Under the pieces are notes generated by a model. The model saw only the letters and a program-made list of their open reading frames with translations. It was not told where the DNA came from and did no database searches. Positions 44,166 to 55,785 of a stretch of 60,000 nt of DNA are shown piece by piece. The stretch is from Antedon mediterranea. Lineage: Eukaryota; Echinodermata; Crinoidea; Comatulida; Antedonidae. The translations under genes were made by a program, and so were the position numbers. The stretch is taken from assembly GCF_964355755.1 (NCBI RefSeq), contig NC_092679.1:23810432-23870431 (forward strand), written 5' to 3'. Numbering within the stretch: position 1 is the stretch's first letter; each line of letters begins with the position of its first letter.

Positions 44166-45549
44166 TCTATATATAAATTTACGTAAGGGCAAAATTCGGT
44201 AAATCGCGCGTTATTTCTAGAATGTTTACTCGATGGTATATAAAGTTGTTTCGTACTTTCGGTACTGATTTTAACCACCTGATGTAAACCCTGTTTACTA
44301 ATTAAATTGAGTTCGATAATTAGTTATGGACAATTAAAACGAATTTAGGTTCAACGAATTGCCCCAAATAGGGGTGTTTTTCGATCGTGGTATACACTGT
44401 CTAATGGATTTCCATCTTGAAAAATACCCGCAGACAATAATACGAGGATGCTTCGCATTTTCCTATCTCCTCCTACGATAATTGTTTTCAATGGCTGGAA
44501 ACCGGTTGAACAGCTTGAGTACAGCATCATAATGCTGAAGACAGGCCGATTTTCTTGAAAAAATACTTTTTTTATAGATTTAATATACGTTTATACAAAT
44601 GTATTGATTTGCGATGAATGGAACATTCCAATCTCTGTTCCACAAGTGTCTATTCCATCAGGCGTCGTAAAGGCAAGTACTGTATACTAGTAACAGAAAT
44701 TCGATCCATTTTTTTTTCAATCTGTACGGCAGAGGTTGGATATAAATTTTTTTAAACGGATAATGAGCTAGCGTTTTCACTCGCTGTATATTATGTTCAC
44801 ATCTTTATTATTGCAGTTAAACCACCCACATCATCACCCTTCCCTCACTGAGTAGCGTTGTAAAACCAGTAGAGGATAGGCCTACGGTACATCACATGCC
44901 CTAAACGCAGAACAACTTTGGTGGGTAGGGTAGGAACCAACTTAAGTATGAATTGGCTCTAAGTAACAATTGAAAACCATTAGGCCTACTAATTAAGTTG
45001 AGTTAGATAATTTAATATTTATTGACGATTAAATCGAATTTATGATTTTTCCCGAATAGAGGTGATTTTCACAAATTGTTTTACATTATATAAACATATA
45101 CACGTCGTAGTGATGTATCGTTACATGTACTGTACTCTTTCAATCGACTATGACGGTGATAGTTTCAACTAAGTATTAAATCGCAATGTTTTACTGTGTT
45201 TAGTGGTATATTATTTGTAAAACATGAAAACAATTAATATTTCGTTACTAAATGGATAAAGAATATATTTAAAAATTGTTCCTCTTTGCACCCATCCTCT
45301 TCCCCATCCCTCAACCCTAATGTTACATACAAAACACAAATTAAGTTTGTTTAAATTTGACTTAAACAATTGGTCTCATTTTGTGACAAGTTTCTCTTTC
45401 GGAAGTAATTCCCAGGGTACTAATTTTACAGTACATAAATCAAAGTGTCTATTTAATTGTATTATTGTCCTGCGGTAGGTACATTTGAAATCGCCAGTTT
45501 TTTTAACGCTGAAATTATTATGTATTCGAGAACCATCTGTGGGCACGAC
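44166..45549 (+). mobile_element. Helitron-like element in unit U copy 1, 3' end lost
   Basis: The 5' end 'tctatatataaatttacgta' follows an A, as in the copies at 53692 and 58273 (minus). Similarity runs through 'cgagaaccatctgtgggcac' at 45527 and then stops before the terminal hairpin, which is replaced by unrelated sequence. It is a decayed copy without coding capacity. Confidence 0.6.
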
Positions 45550-45738
45550 TTGTCGTACGGTGGTTAAAATAAGCGCTTAATTTCACCCATGCCTCGGGTT
45601 ATAAATTGAGCGTTGTTCGTACTTGAAATATTTAACCGCTTAAATGCTTAATCGACGAATCACAAACCGGAAATTACGTTTTAAGGTCAGTTGTCTTTAC
45701 AACCTACGACCCCATTTTCGCACGCTAGTTTCGTGTAA

Positions 45739-47847
45739 AGGCTGGTTTCCTGTCGACGTAAGAACATCACTTTTGTTGCGACTACGTCGATTTGTCGTAA
45801 GAAATGCGGATTTTACAGGAAACCGATTACGATCAAAAATTTACAAAATCGACGCAACGTAAGAAAAATGGTAACGACAAACGATTTTACAGGAAACCGA
45901 TGACCTAACAATTGTTGCGTTACGACGTTTTCTTCCAATTTTACAGGAAACCGGGATTTTTGATCTTACGCTTGAATGAACGCCCTTGCGTCACGTTTCT
46001 TACGTCTCTTACGAAAGTTGACTTGAAGTCAACTTTCGCAAGAGACGTAAGCGCAATCGTAACAAGCAACCAATGAGCGACAAGAGTTATGACGTAATGT
46101 GTATGTCCTTATAGTGAAATAAAGCCGGACAATAACATTTGTATGTATTTACTACTATAATTTTAGCCCACTTTACGATGTTGTAGGCCTACATACTTTA
46201 CAAATGCACAGTAGTTTCAATATAGGCATAATAATGTTCTAATCAGGGAGTTTATCGTTTAATTTTCATGTAAATGAGGTAGCAAACAGTATTTCTAGAA
46301 TAATTGGTGTCTTAAACAAAGTGAAGTCTATGTTATCAAGTAACATCTTGTTAACGGTATACAATGCACTTATATTACCTAGAATAACGTATGCTATCAC
46401 AGTATGGGGTGCTACTTCTGCTACAAAACAAATTTAAACCGTATACATATTCTCCAGAAAAAAGCACTTAGAAATATTTGTCATGTTCTTTTTATGCATC
46501 CTTCTCATCCACTTTTTATTTCGACCCAAACATTAAATATTTTTGACCTTTATACGAAACACACTGCTATATTTATGTATCAATATAAACATAATCTATT
46601 ACCTGAATCATTTAATAACTTATTTAGTACATCTGCCTCATTCCATAATTACTCAACTAGAAACAGGTCAAACTACTGTCCACAACTAAAACGCACCAAA
46701 GTCGGACAGCAATGTATTTCCTACCAAGGAACACATATTTAGAACAATTTAACAGACTATATAAAACAATCCCCCACTTTAAGTTTGTTTAAACAGAGAT
46801 TAAAGCAATATTATAACAATAGAAATATTTAAGTTAAGTAAATCACATTATGTTATTTTGGTTTGTTTTTTTTGTTTGTACTAATTGTTTGATCTTTTTG
46901 TTAGGGTTACATGCTTAAAGCACTTGTGCTTATTTTGTATCCCATTCCATTATCTTATTATTTGTATTGTATTTGTATATGTTTTTATATTGATTATGGA
47001 ATAAAAATGTCGATGAATTGAATTGAATTGGTTTACAACTCATATCAAAATATAATACTCTTATTTATGGACGTGCAATAAACAATCAGCATCGGTAGAA
47101 ACGTCGCGAAAATCAACATTTGCAACAAGATAAGATATAGAAAGCCCCTTTGTAAGCAATATAATATTATTATGTAACTTTAAAAAAAAATTGTTTGCTT
47201 GATTTTGTATAATTTATATTGTTTTGTTAAATTTATTCTTATTATAGGCCTGTAAATAATGGGTATCTTACTGTGGTTAGTACTATGCTTATAGGGAGGC
47301 CCATAGGCCAATGCTTAGCCTAGGTCCTAGGTAGGTCTAATAATAATAGGCTAGGACCTAGGCTAGTTTGATTATTTGGTCAAATCCAATTCCTATTAGT
47401 ACAGTATTAATTAAGTATTTTACTAATACTAGGGCCTAGCCTACTGAAAATAATATGTTGGTGTGCTGCACTGACACTGCTGCTGAGTAGCTACAGGTAC
47501 AATAACATTCAACATTTTCGCGCGAATAATGATAAAACCCGCTCTAAAAAGAAACACCAATCAGAGATGTTGTTTCAAATACGTCATAAATCCGACCGAC
47601 GTAAGAAAAAAATTTCAACTTTCGTAACAACACTAAAATCGACGTAAGCATACGACGTGTGTTTCACAGCCAAAATTTCAACTTTCGGGAGCAGCATAAC
47701 TACAGATGTTTCTATGCGGCCCGACACGATCTTGACTAAGGTCAACGACGTCAAGTTTTTCTCAACTTTCGTAAGAGACGTAAGAAACGTATGAAACGCA
47801 AGAATCGTTGCAAAATTCGACTTCTTACGTCGACAGGAAACCAGCCT
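45739..47847. mobile_element. 2.1-kb TIR element with TAA target duplication (PIF/Harbinger-like)
   Basis: Terminal inverted repeats 'aggctggtttcctgtcgacg' and 'cgtcgacaggaaaccagcct' extend to about 26 bp. Both ends are flanked by TAA (45736-45738 and 47848-47850), a TWA-type duplication that fits PIF/Harbinger. Subterminal DNA has many 'cgtaag' and 'ttttacaggaaacc' words in both directions. There is no transposase ORF, and the middle holds a LINE fragment. Confidence 0.75.
46216..47035 (+). mobile_element. LINE 3' fragment nested in the TIR element
   Basis: In changing frames it encodes the thumb and C-terminal part of a non-LTR ORF2: NVLNKVKS-like text, SNILLTVYNALILPRITYAI, then LNRIHILQKKALRNI and NIFDLYTKHTA. 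It ends with an AATAAA-like tail and repeats of GAATT. Multiple stops and frameshifts make it dead. Confidence 0.7.
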
Positions 47848-47849
47848 TA

Positions 47850-47983
47850 ATAGAGAGCTTTCGCTATCTCGGATCGGGAACGAGAACCAGCATTAATTAC
47901 CGGTTCTCGATCTCGTACTCGTTCAAAAAACCCTTACTTTCTCGGCGGCTCGTTCCCGATCGAGATAGCGAAAGCTCTCTATT
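47850..47983. mobile_element. Palindromic MITE abutting the TIR element
   Basis: The ends 'tagagagctttcgctatctc' and 'gagatagcgaaagctctcta' are inverted over about 35 bp, including 'gatcgggaacgag' and its partner. It begins directly at the TAA of the preceding element, so one probably inserted into the other's flank. Confidence 0.75.
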
Positions 47984-48289
47984 ATATTTTTTACACGCGA
48001 TCTTTCTTTACAATAACAATTACTTGTTACCTTTTACACTGCTTATCCTTGCGACAAACCTTATGCCTCTTAACGCCGATAATCCTGCCGAAATATGCCT
48101 TCTCCTGACGACCATTATTTTACTCATTGACGAAGAATTTGAGCCCAATGTTACACGACGGAAACACCACCGACCAGCTAGGCCTACTAAGCGGTCTACA
48201 CCAACAAGGACAGCACCAGCTGACGATCGCTCTCGAAGCGTGTATGGAAGAGCTTCGTAGGAGAAATGACGGGCCTAGGCAGCGAACGT

Positions 48290-48535
48290 TTGTCAAAATT
48301 TGACACATTGCCTCTATCGGAGATTTATTAATCCTCGAAGGCCGAGTATAATTGGATTATCGCTGAAATAACCTGCAAATTTGGTGAACATTTTGCCTCG
48401 AATTTTTTGTAGCCTGAGCTGAGCTGAGGCAAAAGTTAATTGGATCACGCGAACGGAAATCGGGAATAAGCTGGTATTTTCAACCCCTACGAACAGGCCC
48501 ATATGGTACGCGAGCGAAGCGAGCGTACCATCTAG
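48290..48535 (+). mobile_element. Helitron-type 3' terminus, second family
   Basis: It ends with the hairpin 'ggtacgcgagcgaagcgagc' and following bases, then 'atctag' followed by T, the same terminal hairpin and CTAG|T as the elements at 53692-55035 and 57264-58273. The body upstream is different ('cgaaggccgagtataattgg', 'cctgagctgagctgaggc'). The 5' limit is uncertain. Confidence 0.5.
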
Positions 48536-48639
48536 TTTAAAATGCACAATATTAATGATTTTTTTCATTGTCTTTTCAACAATTCTCTCATTTCGCTTAT
48601 TCATAGACCGACACGCATCACCGAACATTCCGCTACCCT

Positions 48640-50235
48640 AATTGACAACATTTTCACTAATGATCTTGAATCGACATCAGTTCAAATAAACCGAGTAAGC
48701 GAGTAATCAATACCAATCTTAAATTTAGAAATACTAGTAAACACAATATCCTTTATTTTCGTAATGATTTATCAAATTTTCCATGGAATGATGTCGTGAG
48801 TACGCAAGACACAAATCTGGCATATGACACATTTATTAATAATTTTACCACCTTATATAGTAAACACTTTCCTTTAATTGAACCATCCAAAGCTAAAGTT
48901 AAAAACTTAAACCATGGATAACCGATGGACTTTTGACCTAGATTTTGTACAAACAGAAACTTTATTCTAAAAGTCTACGCCATCCAACACTTTCTAATAT
49001 ATCCAAATATAAGCGTTATCGAAATAAATTAAACAACCTTTTCAAAACTGCTAAATTGGATTACTTTTGTGAAACTTTTACTAAGCTTAAGTTCAATATC
49101 AAGGCCACCTGGCGTGTCATCAATTCTCTTCTTAAGTCAAATAAAAATGCACCTGCCGATATTGAACTTTTAGCTGATGGAAAATTAATAAAAGAACCTT
49201 TAATCTATTCAATGACCACTTTACAAATATTGGACCCAACCTTGCTGGAAAAATAAACAATGACTCTGATAAAACTTTTCATCACTTCTTACATCCCCCT
49301 ATTCCTAACTCAATTTTTCTTTCACCTGTAACCGAACAAGAAGTGCACAAAATCACAAATAGATTTCAATGTACTTCTGTTAACAATCATACCTCTGATC
49401 TTAAGCCCATTACCTGTGGTGTTCCCCAAGGGTCCTTGCTTGGCCCTCTTTTATTTCTAATTTACATCAATGATTTACCAAACGCCTCATATCCTTACCT
49501 TTTATCTTTATGCAGATGACACGACTTTATTTTATAAAAGTGTTAACTTTCAATCAATTTTTCATACTTTTAACCAAGAATTAATTAATATTAATGATTA
49601 TTTTAATGTGAATAAACTTTCAATAAACCTAAGTAAATGCAACTTTATGTTGTTTGGAATACGTCATCAAAAACTGACCGACGAGTCTCATAAAATTCTG
49701 ATTGGTGATCAAGTAATTCCCCATGTTAAGCAAACCAAATTTTTAGGTGTTTTAATTGACCAAGAGCTAAATTTTAAAAATCATATAAAAGAAATTGAAT
49801 TAAAAATTTCTAAAAACATTGGCATACTTTATCGTCTTTCTTCCTTTTTACCGTCTCAAATTTTACGCAATATTTACTGTTCCTTTATTCTTCCTTTTAT
49901 TAGTTACTGTAACATTGTATGGGCCAATAATTACCCCTCAAATCTTAATAAAATACACGTCCTTCAAAAGAAAGCTGTTCGTCTTATCTCGGGTAACTCA
50001 CGTCTTGCTCATACTAATATCCTTTTTTATAACCTTAAACTCTTAACTGTGCACGATATTAATAAACTCCAACAATGCATTTTCGTTTATGAACATATTA
50101 ATTCCAAACTGCCTTCTAACTTTTCCTGTAATTTTTTAACTAACTCTGAAATCCATTCGTATAACACAAGAGCATCACGGGACCTTCAGCTTCCTCAACC
50201 TAAACTAACTAAAATGAAACAATGCTCTTGTCTTA
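48640..50235 (+). pseudogene. LINE ORF2 remnant with internal deletion
   Basis: An N-terminal piece (48945-49256) resembles the pre-RT region (FKTAKLDYFCETFTKLKFN, WRVINSLL). After a frameshift and deletion it resumes at [20 protein letters not shown] (about 49410-49480), shifts again and carries the catalytic YADD (about 49510) and the thumb and C-terminal parts (FLGVLIDQELNFKNHIKE, CNIVWANN, HVLQKKAVRLISG). The endonuclease and fingers are lost. It is clearly a dead CR1/Jockey-type copy, distinct in sequence from the one in the TFB2M intron. Confidence 0.8.
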
Positions 50236-50915
50236 TCTCATATTGACTATTGTTGTTCTCTCTGGGGCTCACGGGCACCACTCGTTGCTAAAGTCCAGAA
50301 ACTTCAAAATAGAGCTAAAAGAGTTATCTTGAAAGTTCACCCTCATACCCCATCCCACCTTATTGATAACACCATTTCTATCTCATCCGTTTCTCAACTT
50401 TATCAGTTTCAACTTGGTTGTCTCGCCTATCGGGCTTCCATCAATACCGTTCCGGATTACATCAGTCGCATGTTACCCAGGACTCATCCCGGAGGTCGAC
50501 CTACTACCAGATCCATCTCTTATTGTAATTATATTATTCCTCGACCTTCTTTAGAGATTTTTAAACAATGTTTCAGTTATAAAGCGCCTATGTATTTTAT
50601 ATGATTCCTAAAATCATTCGACAATCTGAAAATGTTATTTCCTTTAAACGTGAACTTAAACAATTTATTTCCAGTTAATATTGTTCGTATGTATATATAT
50701 ATATATTTTTATCTGTCAACGATTTTAACTTTTATATGAATTTTATATTATCATTGTAAATTTTTAAGCCTTTAATATATTTTATGTCATTTGAATATTT
50801 AATATTTTATGTGTTGTACTGTATGTTTGTTTTATCGAGGGCCCTGAATGATCAGTTCTATTAGGAACTGGATAGGCTACCCTCAGTAAATATGGTAATA
50901 AATAAATAAATAAAC
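50225..50915 (+). mobile_element. Second LINE 3' fragment, with AATA-rich tail
   Basis: It encodes SHIDYCCSLWGSRAPLVAKVQ-type text, then QNRAKRVILK, SVSQLYQFQLGCLAYRA and GGRPTTRSI, a different LINE from the one it abuts. The 3' end reads 'ggataggctaccctcagta' and then (AATA)n at about 50897-50914. Confidence 0.7.
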
Positions 50916-51402
50916 ATAACATTCGCTATAGTGGTTCTAAACTATTCAATAATCTACCTCCCGAAATTTCATCATCGTCTTCTAGCAAAATGTTCTCTTT
51001 TAAACTTAAAAAATATCTTATTTCAAATTATAACTAATTGTTTTCTCTATTTTGTAATATTTTTTTAACTTTAGAAACTTTTTCGAAATTGCTTCCTTTA
51101 CGGTTGGTGTGTGTGTATGTGTAGTTATATGTTTACAGTTATATATATAAGTATATAATCTTCTTACATGGCTTCCCAACATACAAGTTTCAATTGGATT
51201 TTTGTTTCCAATTGATCGATACTTTCTTTTTTGCCTCTTTCATTTTGTATATAACTGAATCATCTTTTTTTTTTATACATTATGATTTACTGTATTATAT
51301 CTCTAAAAAAAATTTTTTATATATAAAATATCAGAAATTATAATGTTTTTTACTCAAATATGAATGAAAGAAATAAATGTTTATTTGAATTGAATTGAAT
51401 TG
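50916..51402 (+). mobile_element. Third LINE 3' fragment with GAATT tail
   Basis: It opens with NIRYSGSKLFNNLPPEISS-like coding, the C-terminal end of a CR1/Jockey ORF2, then an AT-rich 3' UTR ending in four TTGAA repeats (51385-51402) that run straight into a GACC-repeat element. Three LINE tails in a row indicate repeated insertion at one spot. Confidence 0.65.
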
Positions 51403-51478
51403 AATTGATACCGGACCGACAGACCGACCGACCGACCGACCGACATAGTGAACTATAGAGTCGCTTCCACGCGACTAA
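51403..51478. mobile_element. GACC-repeat element, copy 5 (truncated)
   Basis: It starts at 'gataccggaccgacagacc', continues through GACC repeats to 'catagtgaactatagagtcg' and ends 'cacgcgactaaaaa'. The outer 'gtcgcgtgc' end is missing. Confidence 0.6.
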
Positions 51479-54400
51479 AAAACATGTGCCAATTCATAGC
51501 CTAATCCACTAATGTGCAAACATAACGCCGTTATATGTAAAAGAAATTCTACAAATTTGCAAATCATTTACTTTAACGAAAAGCAGTTTAGCATTAGGAA
51601 AATAATATAGATACATGTTATTACAAATTTTTACTAGCATTTTTTAAATAAATGTATGCATAACAGATTTAATGAACTTTGTTTTCATTAAATACTGAAA
51701 ATTGAGTACAGTATTGGCACAAGGAAATCCCTTATGTAATTATACGATTTTTACTCACACCAGGCTTAAAATTTGAAGAATGTAATATGCTGGTATGTCA
51801 TTTAAAAATTATAGTTTATCATTTTTGTTATATCCAGTGGATTATTAATCACGTGGGCTATGCTGCAAATTTTATCATCGACATAATTTTAATCATTGCT
51901 AAAATATGCGTAAACGGCGTTTCATACGAGGTTGTTAATCCGCTTTTGACTTGAGTCCAAAGTTGGAGCACTGCTTTTTTGAATGGTTTTTTGGTTTTAC
52001 CATTCGGCAATAATTTACGATTAAAGCTTATTTTTATATAGTTGTTTTTCCATATAATTATACTGTTTTGTATTTGTTGAATGGAGAGAATGTCTCCTGT
52101 GTGTACTTCCTTTTAGTAAAAAACTGCAAACATAATTGTTATGATACACAATTAATAAATAATTAAACTTAAATTATACATGTTATAAATTAATTAATAT
52201 TAATTTAATTAGATGTAAATAAAAAACAAATCTAATCAGAAACACGGTTTGTTCTATATAAACTGTGGTAGTTTCTTATCATGTTATATTAAATTAATTA
52301 TGATGAAATTGACCTATACAACAAAACAAAACCCAATAATGTTTTAATAATTGTTTAAGGGAGTATTTATTATTTTTGTATGCTTATTAGATCTATATAC
52401 TATTATTTCGATGTATAGTAATCATTGTACTATATAACTAGAACCAAGACAATCAATTGACTTACAATAATGATTCTACATATTATATAACTTATATAAC
52501 TAGTAACTTGTATAACAGTTTGTTTAAACTGCGGGTATGTCTTATAGAATGAATGGGCTTGTTACCGTGTCACCTGGCATGAAACCATTGTCCTCACGTT
52601 TACTATAAGACGTATCTGTGTCAGTAATTCTATAAAGTGAAGATCAAACAATAGTAAATATATTAAACTGGAAACTCACTTATCAAGGAAATACAGATAA
52701 AATAAACATTTTATGACAACATGCTCAAGTTAGTGTTTACCGCCCGACCCACCGACTGAACGGCCGACCAACCGACCAACATAGTGAGCTAAAAAGGTAC
52801 TGTAAGTTTCCATTCTGTCTAGTGACCATGTAACATATTGGATTAATATTACAATGTGTATTATAGAATAAGAAATCAAATTGCGATTGTGCTACAATAT
52901 TAACAGATTTAAAGCTAAGTACGTTAGGCATTTATGGTAATTTTAACATTATAACAATTTTAATATGTTTTATAACGTGTATATCATTTTAATATCATTA
53001 TTTGCGATCGTTTTAACTCTCATAATAATTTTATACTGTTTGTACTGCACCTATGTACGCCTATGTGCAACTCTAAACAATTTTTTATTAGATATCTGGC
53101 GCATTGTACGGTACATGCTTTTATTTTGTATCTGTTTGTTGTTTGACCAAGGATCATTTTATTCAATATTCATTTCAATTTATTTAATATTCTTATGTAT
53201 GTTTACATATTTTGTTTTCGAAACCATTTTAAATATTAATGATAGTAAAATTATTTTTCACAATCACATAATAATAACTAAATTCTTAGAAATTGATACC
53301 TTTAATATTATTATCCTTTCCAAAAATAATAGTTTTATTGTTCAATATACAGTGCAACATAAATACTATTACTAATAATAATGCCATTTTATGACAATTA
53401 AATAACATAATTGACAAATAATATCATCACTTAAATTCGTTTCTTTTGATTTATTCAAATCCATTTTTAGACAATAAGCCTACAATTAATCTCCAACAAT
53501 AACATAACAATTAATTAAAACATTCTTAAATGTGCTACCTTTTCCTGAATGATATACTTTTTTTTATTTTAACCATCTTTTATAAATGACAAACATTGCT
53601 AAAGTTATTACTTTAACAATAATATTACAATACAACCCATGTTCATTTACAAGACTTTAAGCTATCTATGCTATGTTTTACTGCTAAACTATCTATATAT
53701 AAATTTACGTAAGGGCAAAATTCGGTAAATCGCGCGTTATTTCTAGAATGTTTACTCGATGGTGTATAAAGTTGGTTCGTACTTTCGGTACTGATTTTAA
53801 CCACCTGATGTAACCCTGTTAACTAATTAAATTGAGTTCAATAATTAGTTATTGACGATTAAAACAAATTTAGGTTCAACGATTTGCCCCAAATAGGTGT
53901 GTTTTCAGATCGTGGTATACACTGTCTAATGGATGTCCGTCTTGAAAAATACCCGCCACAAAAATGCGAGGAGGCTTCGCATTTTCCGATCTCTTCCTAC
54001 GATAATTGTTTTTAAGAGCTGAAAACCGGTTGAACAGCTAGAGTACAGCATCATATTGTTGAAGACAGGCCGATTTTCTTTAAAAAATACTATTTTGATA
54101 GATTTAATATACGATTATACAAATGTATTGATTTGCGATGAATGGAACATCTCAATCTCTAAGTTTGGTTTAACACAAGTAGGTAAATTGATGAGTCCTT
54201 GGTTTAACACATACCGGTACGGTATATAAATATATGGGCCCTTTGAGAATAAACTTGCAATACTTTGACAGTACTGTACTGTAAATACCTATTAACTGTT
54301 TTTGGTCCTCATTTGAATCGAACATTTCTTACTGTGAATGTTCGTACTGTTAGATGTAATATAAAAATATATACAAATAAACTTTATTACTGAGATTGTG

Positions 54401-55035
54401 GATAGGCTCTACTGTTAGATATATAAACACATTATTATATACAAATAAACTTTATACTGACAGTTCCTTCTCAACGTTTGTATTAATTAATAATTACCAA
54501 TAATATAAACGTCGTAGTGGTGTATCGTGACATGTACTTTAATATTTCAATCGATTATGACAGTGACAGTTTTAACAAAGTATTAAATCGCAAATGTTTT
54601 ACTGTATTTAAAGGTATATTATTTATAGGCCTATAAAACATGAAAAAAATATTTCGTTACTGAGTGGATAAAGAATATATTTAAAAATTGTTCCTCTTTG
54701 TACCTATCCGCTTTCCCATCCCTCAACCCTAATGTTACATACAAAACACAAATTAGGTTTCTTTAAATGAGTCCAAATCAAAAATGTTGACTCATTTGTG
54801 ATAAGTTTCTCCTTCGGAAGTAATTGAATTCTCAGGGTGCTAATTTTAGCTGACTACATAAATCATCGTGTCTATTTATTCGTTTCTGTAAAAGACAATG
54901 TATTATTATAGTCCTGCGGTACGTATTGTACATTTGAAATCGCCAGTTTTGTTACGCTGAAATGACTGTGTATTCGAGAACCATCTGTGGGCACGACCTA
55001 GATGGTACGCGAGCGAAGCGAGCGTACCATCTAGT
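51479..55035 (+). repeat. Large repeat unit U, copy 2
   Basis: Colinear with 40938-45549. It contains a segment around 52870-53170 (with the hydrophobic frame at 52965) that copy 1 lacks and copy 3 shares. It ends in the full Helitron-like element 53692-55035. It also carries the empty site for the Helitron inserted in copy 3 (52951/52952). Confidence 0.75.
53692..55035 (+). mobile_element. Helitron-like non-autonomous element, full length
   Basis: It starts with TC (tctatatataaatttacgta) after an A and ends in a terminal hairpin (ggtacgc/gcgtacc stem) followed by ATCTAG and a T. It has no terminal inverted repeats and no target duplication. This matches the Helitron rule 5'-TC...hairpin...CTRR-3' inserted between A and T. 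It has no Rep-helicase coding. Sister copies are at 44166-45549 and 57264-58273 (minus). Confidence 0.7.
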
Positions 55036-55250
55036 TTATGTAATTTATTAACAATCCTTGGACTTGTTCCAAGTAAAAGTGAGTATAACTTGATGACACT
55101 GTATGTCAACCATAAACGTCGTTGTTGAAAACATCATCATTAAACATTGTTGCATCCGACTCGAATAGGCTTCCTCGAACATTAAAAATCATGGAGGAGT
55201 TTAAATCCATCATATGGTTCATGCCTTACTATGTATATAGGAGCATATTC

Positions 55251-55403
55251 TAAAGCTTTGTCTACACTATCACATTTTTTGTGACAAAAACATGTGATGC
55301 GCCCTTATATGGACATGATGATGTCATATCACTACGGTATCATTATTTAGGCACATTAAACTTGTTTTTGTCAAACTAGTTTGATAGTGTAAACAGAGCT
55401 TTA
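55251..55403. mobile_element. MITE family 2 copy 6
   Basis: Ends 'taaagctttgtctacactat' and 'gatagtgtaaacagagcttt' are inverted. It is followed at once by a MITE family 1 end (aagcttggtttccactaag). Confidence 0.75.
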
Positions 55404-55633
55404 AGCTTGGTTTCCACTAAGCGCAACTCAAGCTTTCTTCTCTCTTTTGTGGGAATTGCCCGTACCACATACATTTTTTATTTTCTACCATATCATCATA
55501 TTTATGTATTGTGCATTATATCATACAGATATTGGCTGCCTAAAAGTGTTAAATAACATTTGATATTCTTTGAGATAATTATATTTTTTAAAGCAAAAAA
55601 CAATCAATGAGTATGTATTTACATAAAAAGAAT

Positions 55634-55785
55634 TTTTATTTATTTATTTTATGTCTTTAGGCAATGTGGCCAAGGATTACCAATAGTGAATTAATCACTG
55701 TCCTATCAGATAGGTGGTAATCCCCCTGATACAGGGGCTATTGTGTGAACCAGTTCACCGGGGTAACCCCCTACTCTTTGAATGA
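55634..55785 (-). mobile_element. SINE/LINE-tail-like insertion
   Basis: About 150 bp present here but absent from the paralogous place in copy 1 (40400/40401). On the minus strand it ends 'ataaaataaataaataaaaa', an A-rich retroposon tail. The body contains 'gggttaccccggtgaactgg'. No tRNA-type A or B box was convincing, so it may be a short LINE 3' end. Confidence 0.55.

Larger units (their letters stand above)
40360..45549 (+). repeat. Large repeat unit U, copy 1
   Basis: A multi-kilobase noncoding block whose parts recur in order at 51479-55035 (copy 2) and 55597-57250 plus 58274-58500 (copy 3), with internal insertions and deletions. Examples are 'ttcatagcctaatccacta' at 40948, 51493 and 56335, and 'cacctggcatgaaacca' at 42880 and 52572. 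Short open frames are AT-biased and not conserved as proteins. It includes two GACC-repeat elements and a 3'-truncated Helitron-like copy. Confidence 0.75.

Noticed and set aside
48060-48260. Frame with a basic, Pro/Thr-rich end, possibly the N terminus of a transposase or ALP1-like protein
   Set aside because: It is too short, with no recognisable motif and no continuation; alternative frames look equally plausible.
52965-53375. 136-residue highly hydrophobic frame, partly repeated at 58301
   Set aside because: It lies in repeat unit U. The second copy diverges in frame and the first unit copy lacks the region, so no selection on protein is visible.
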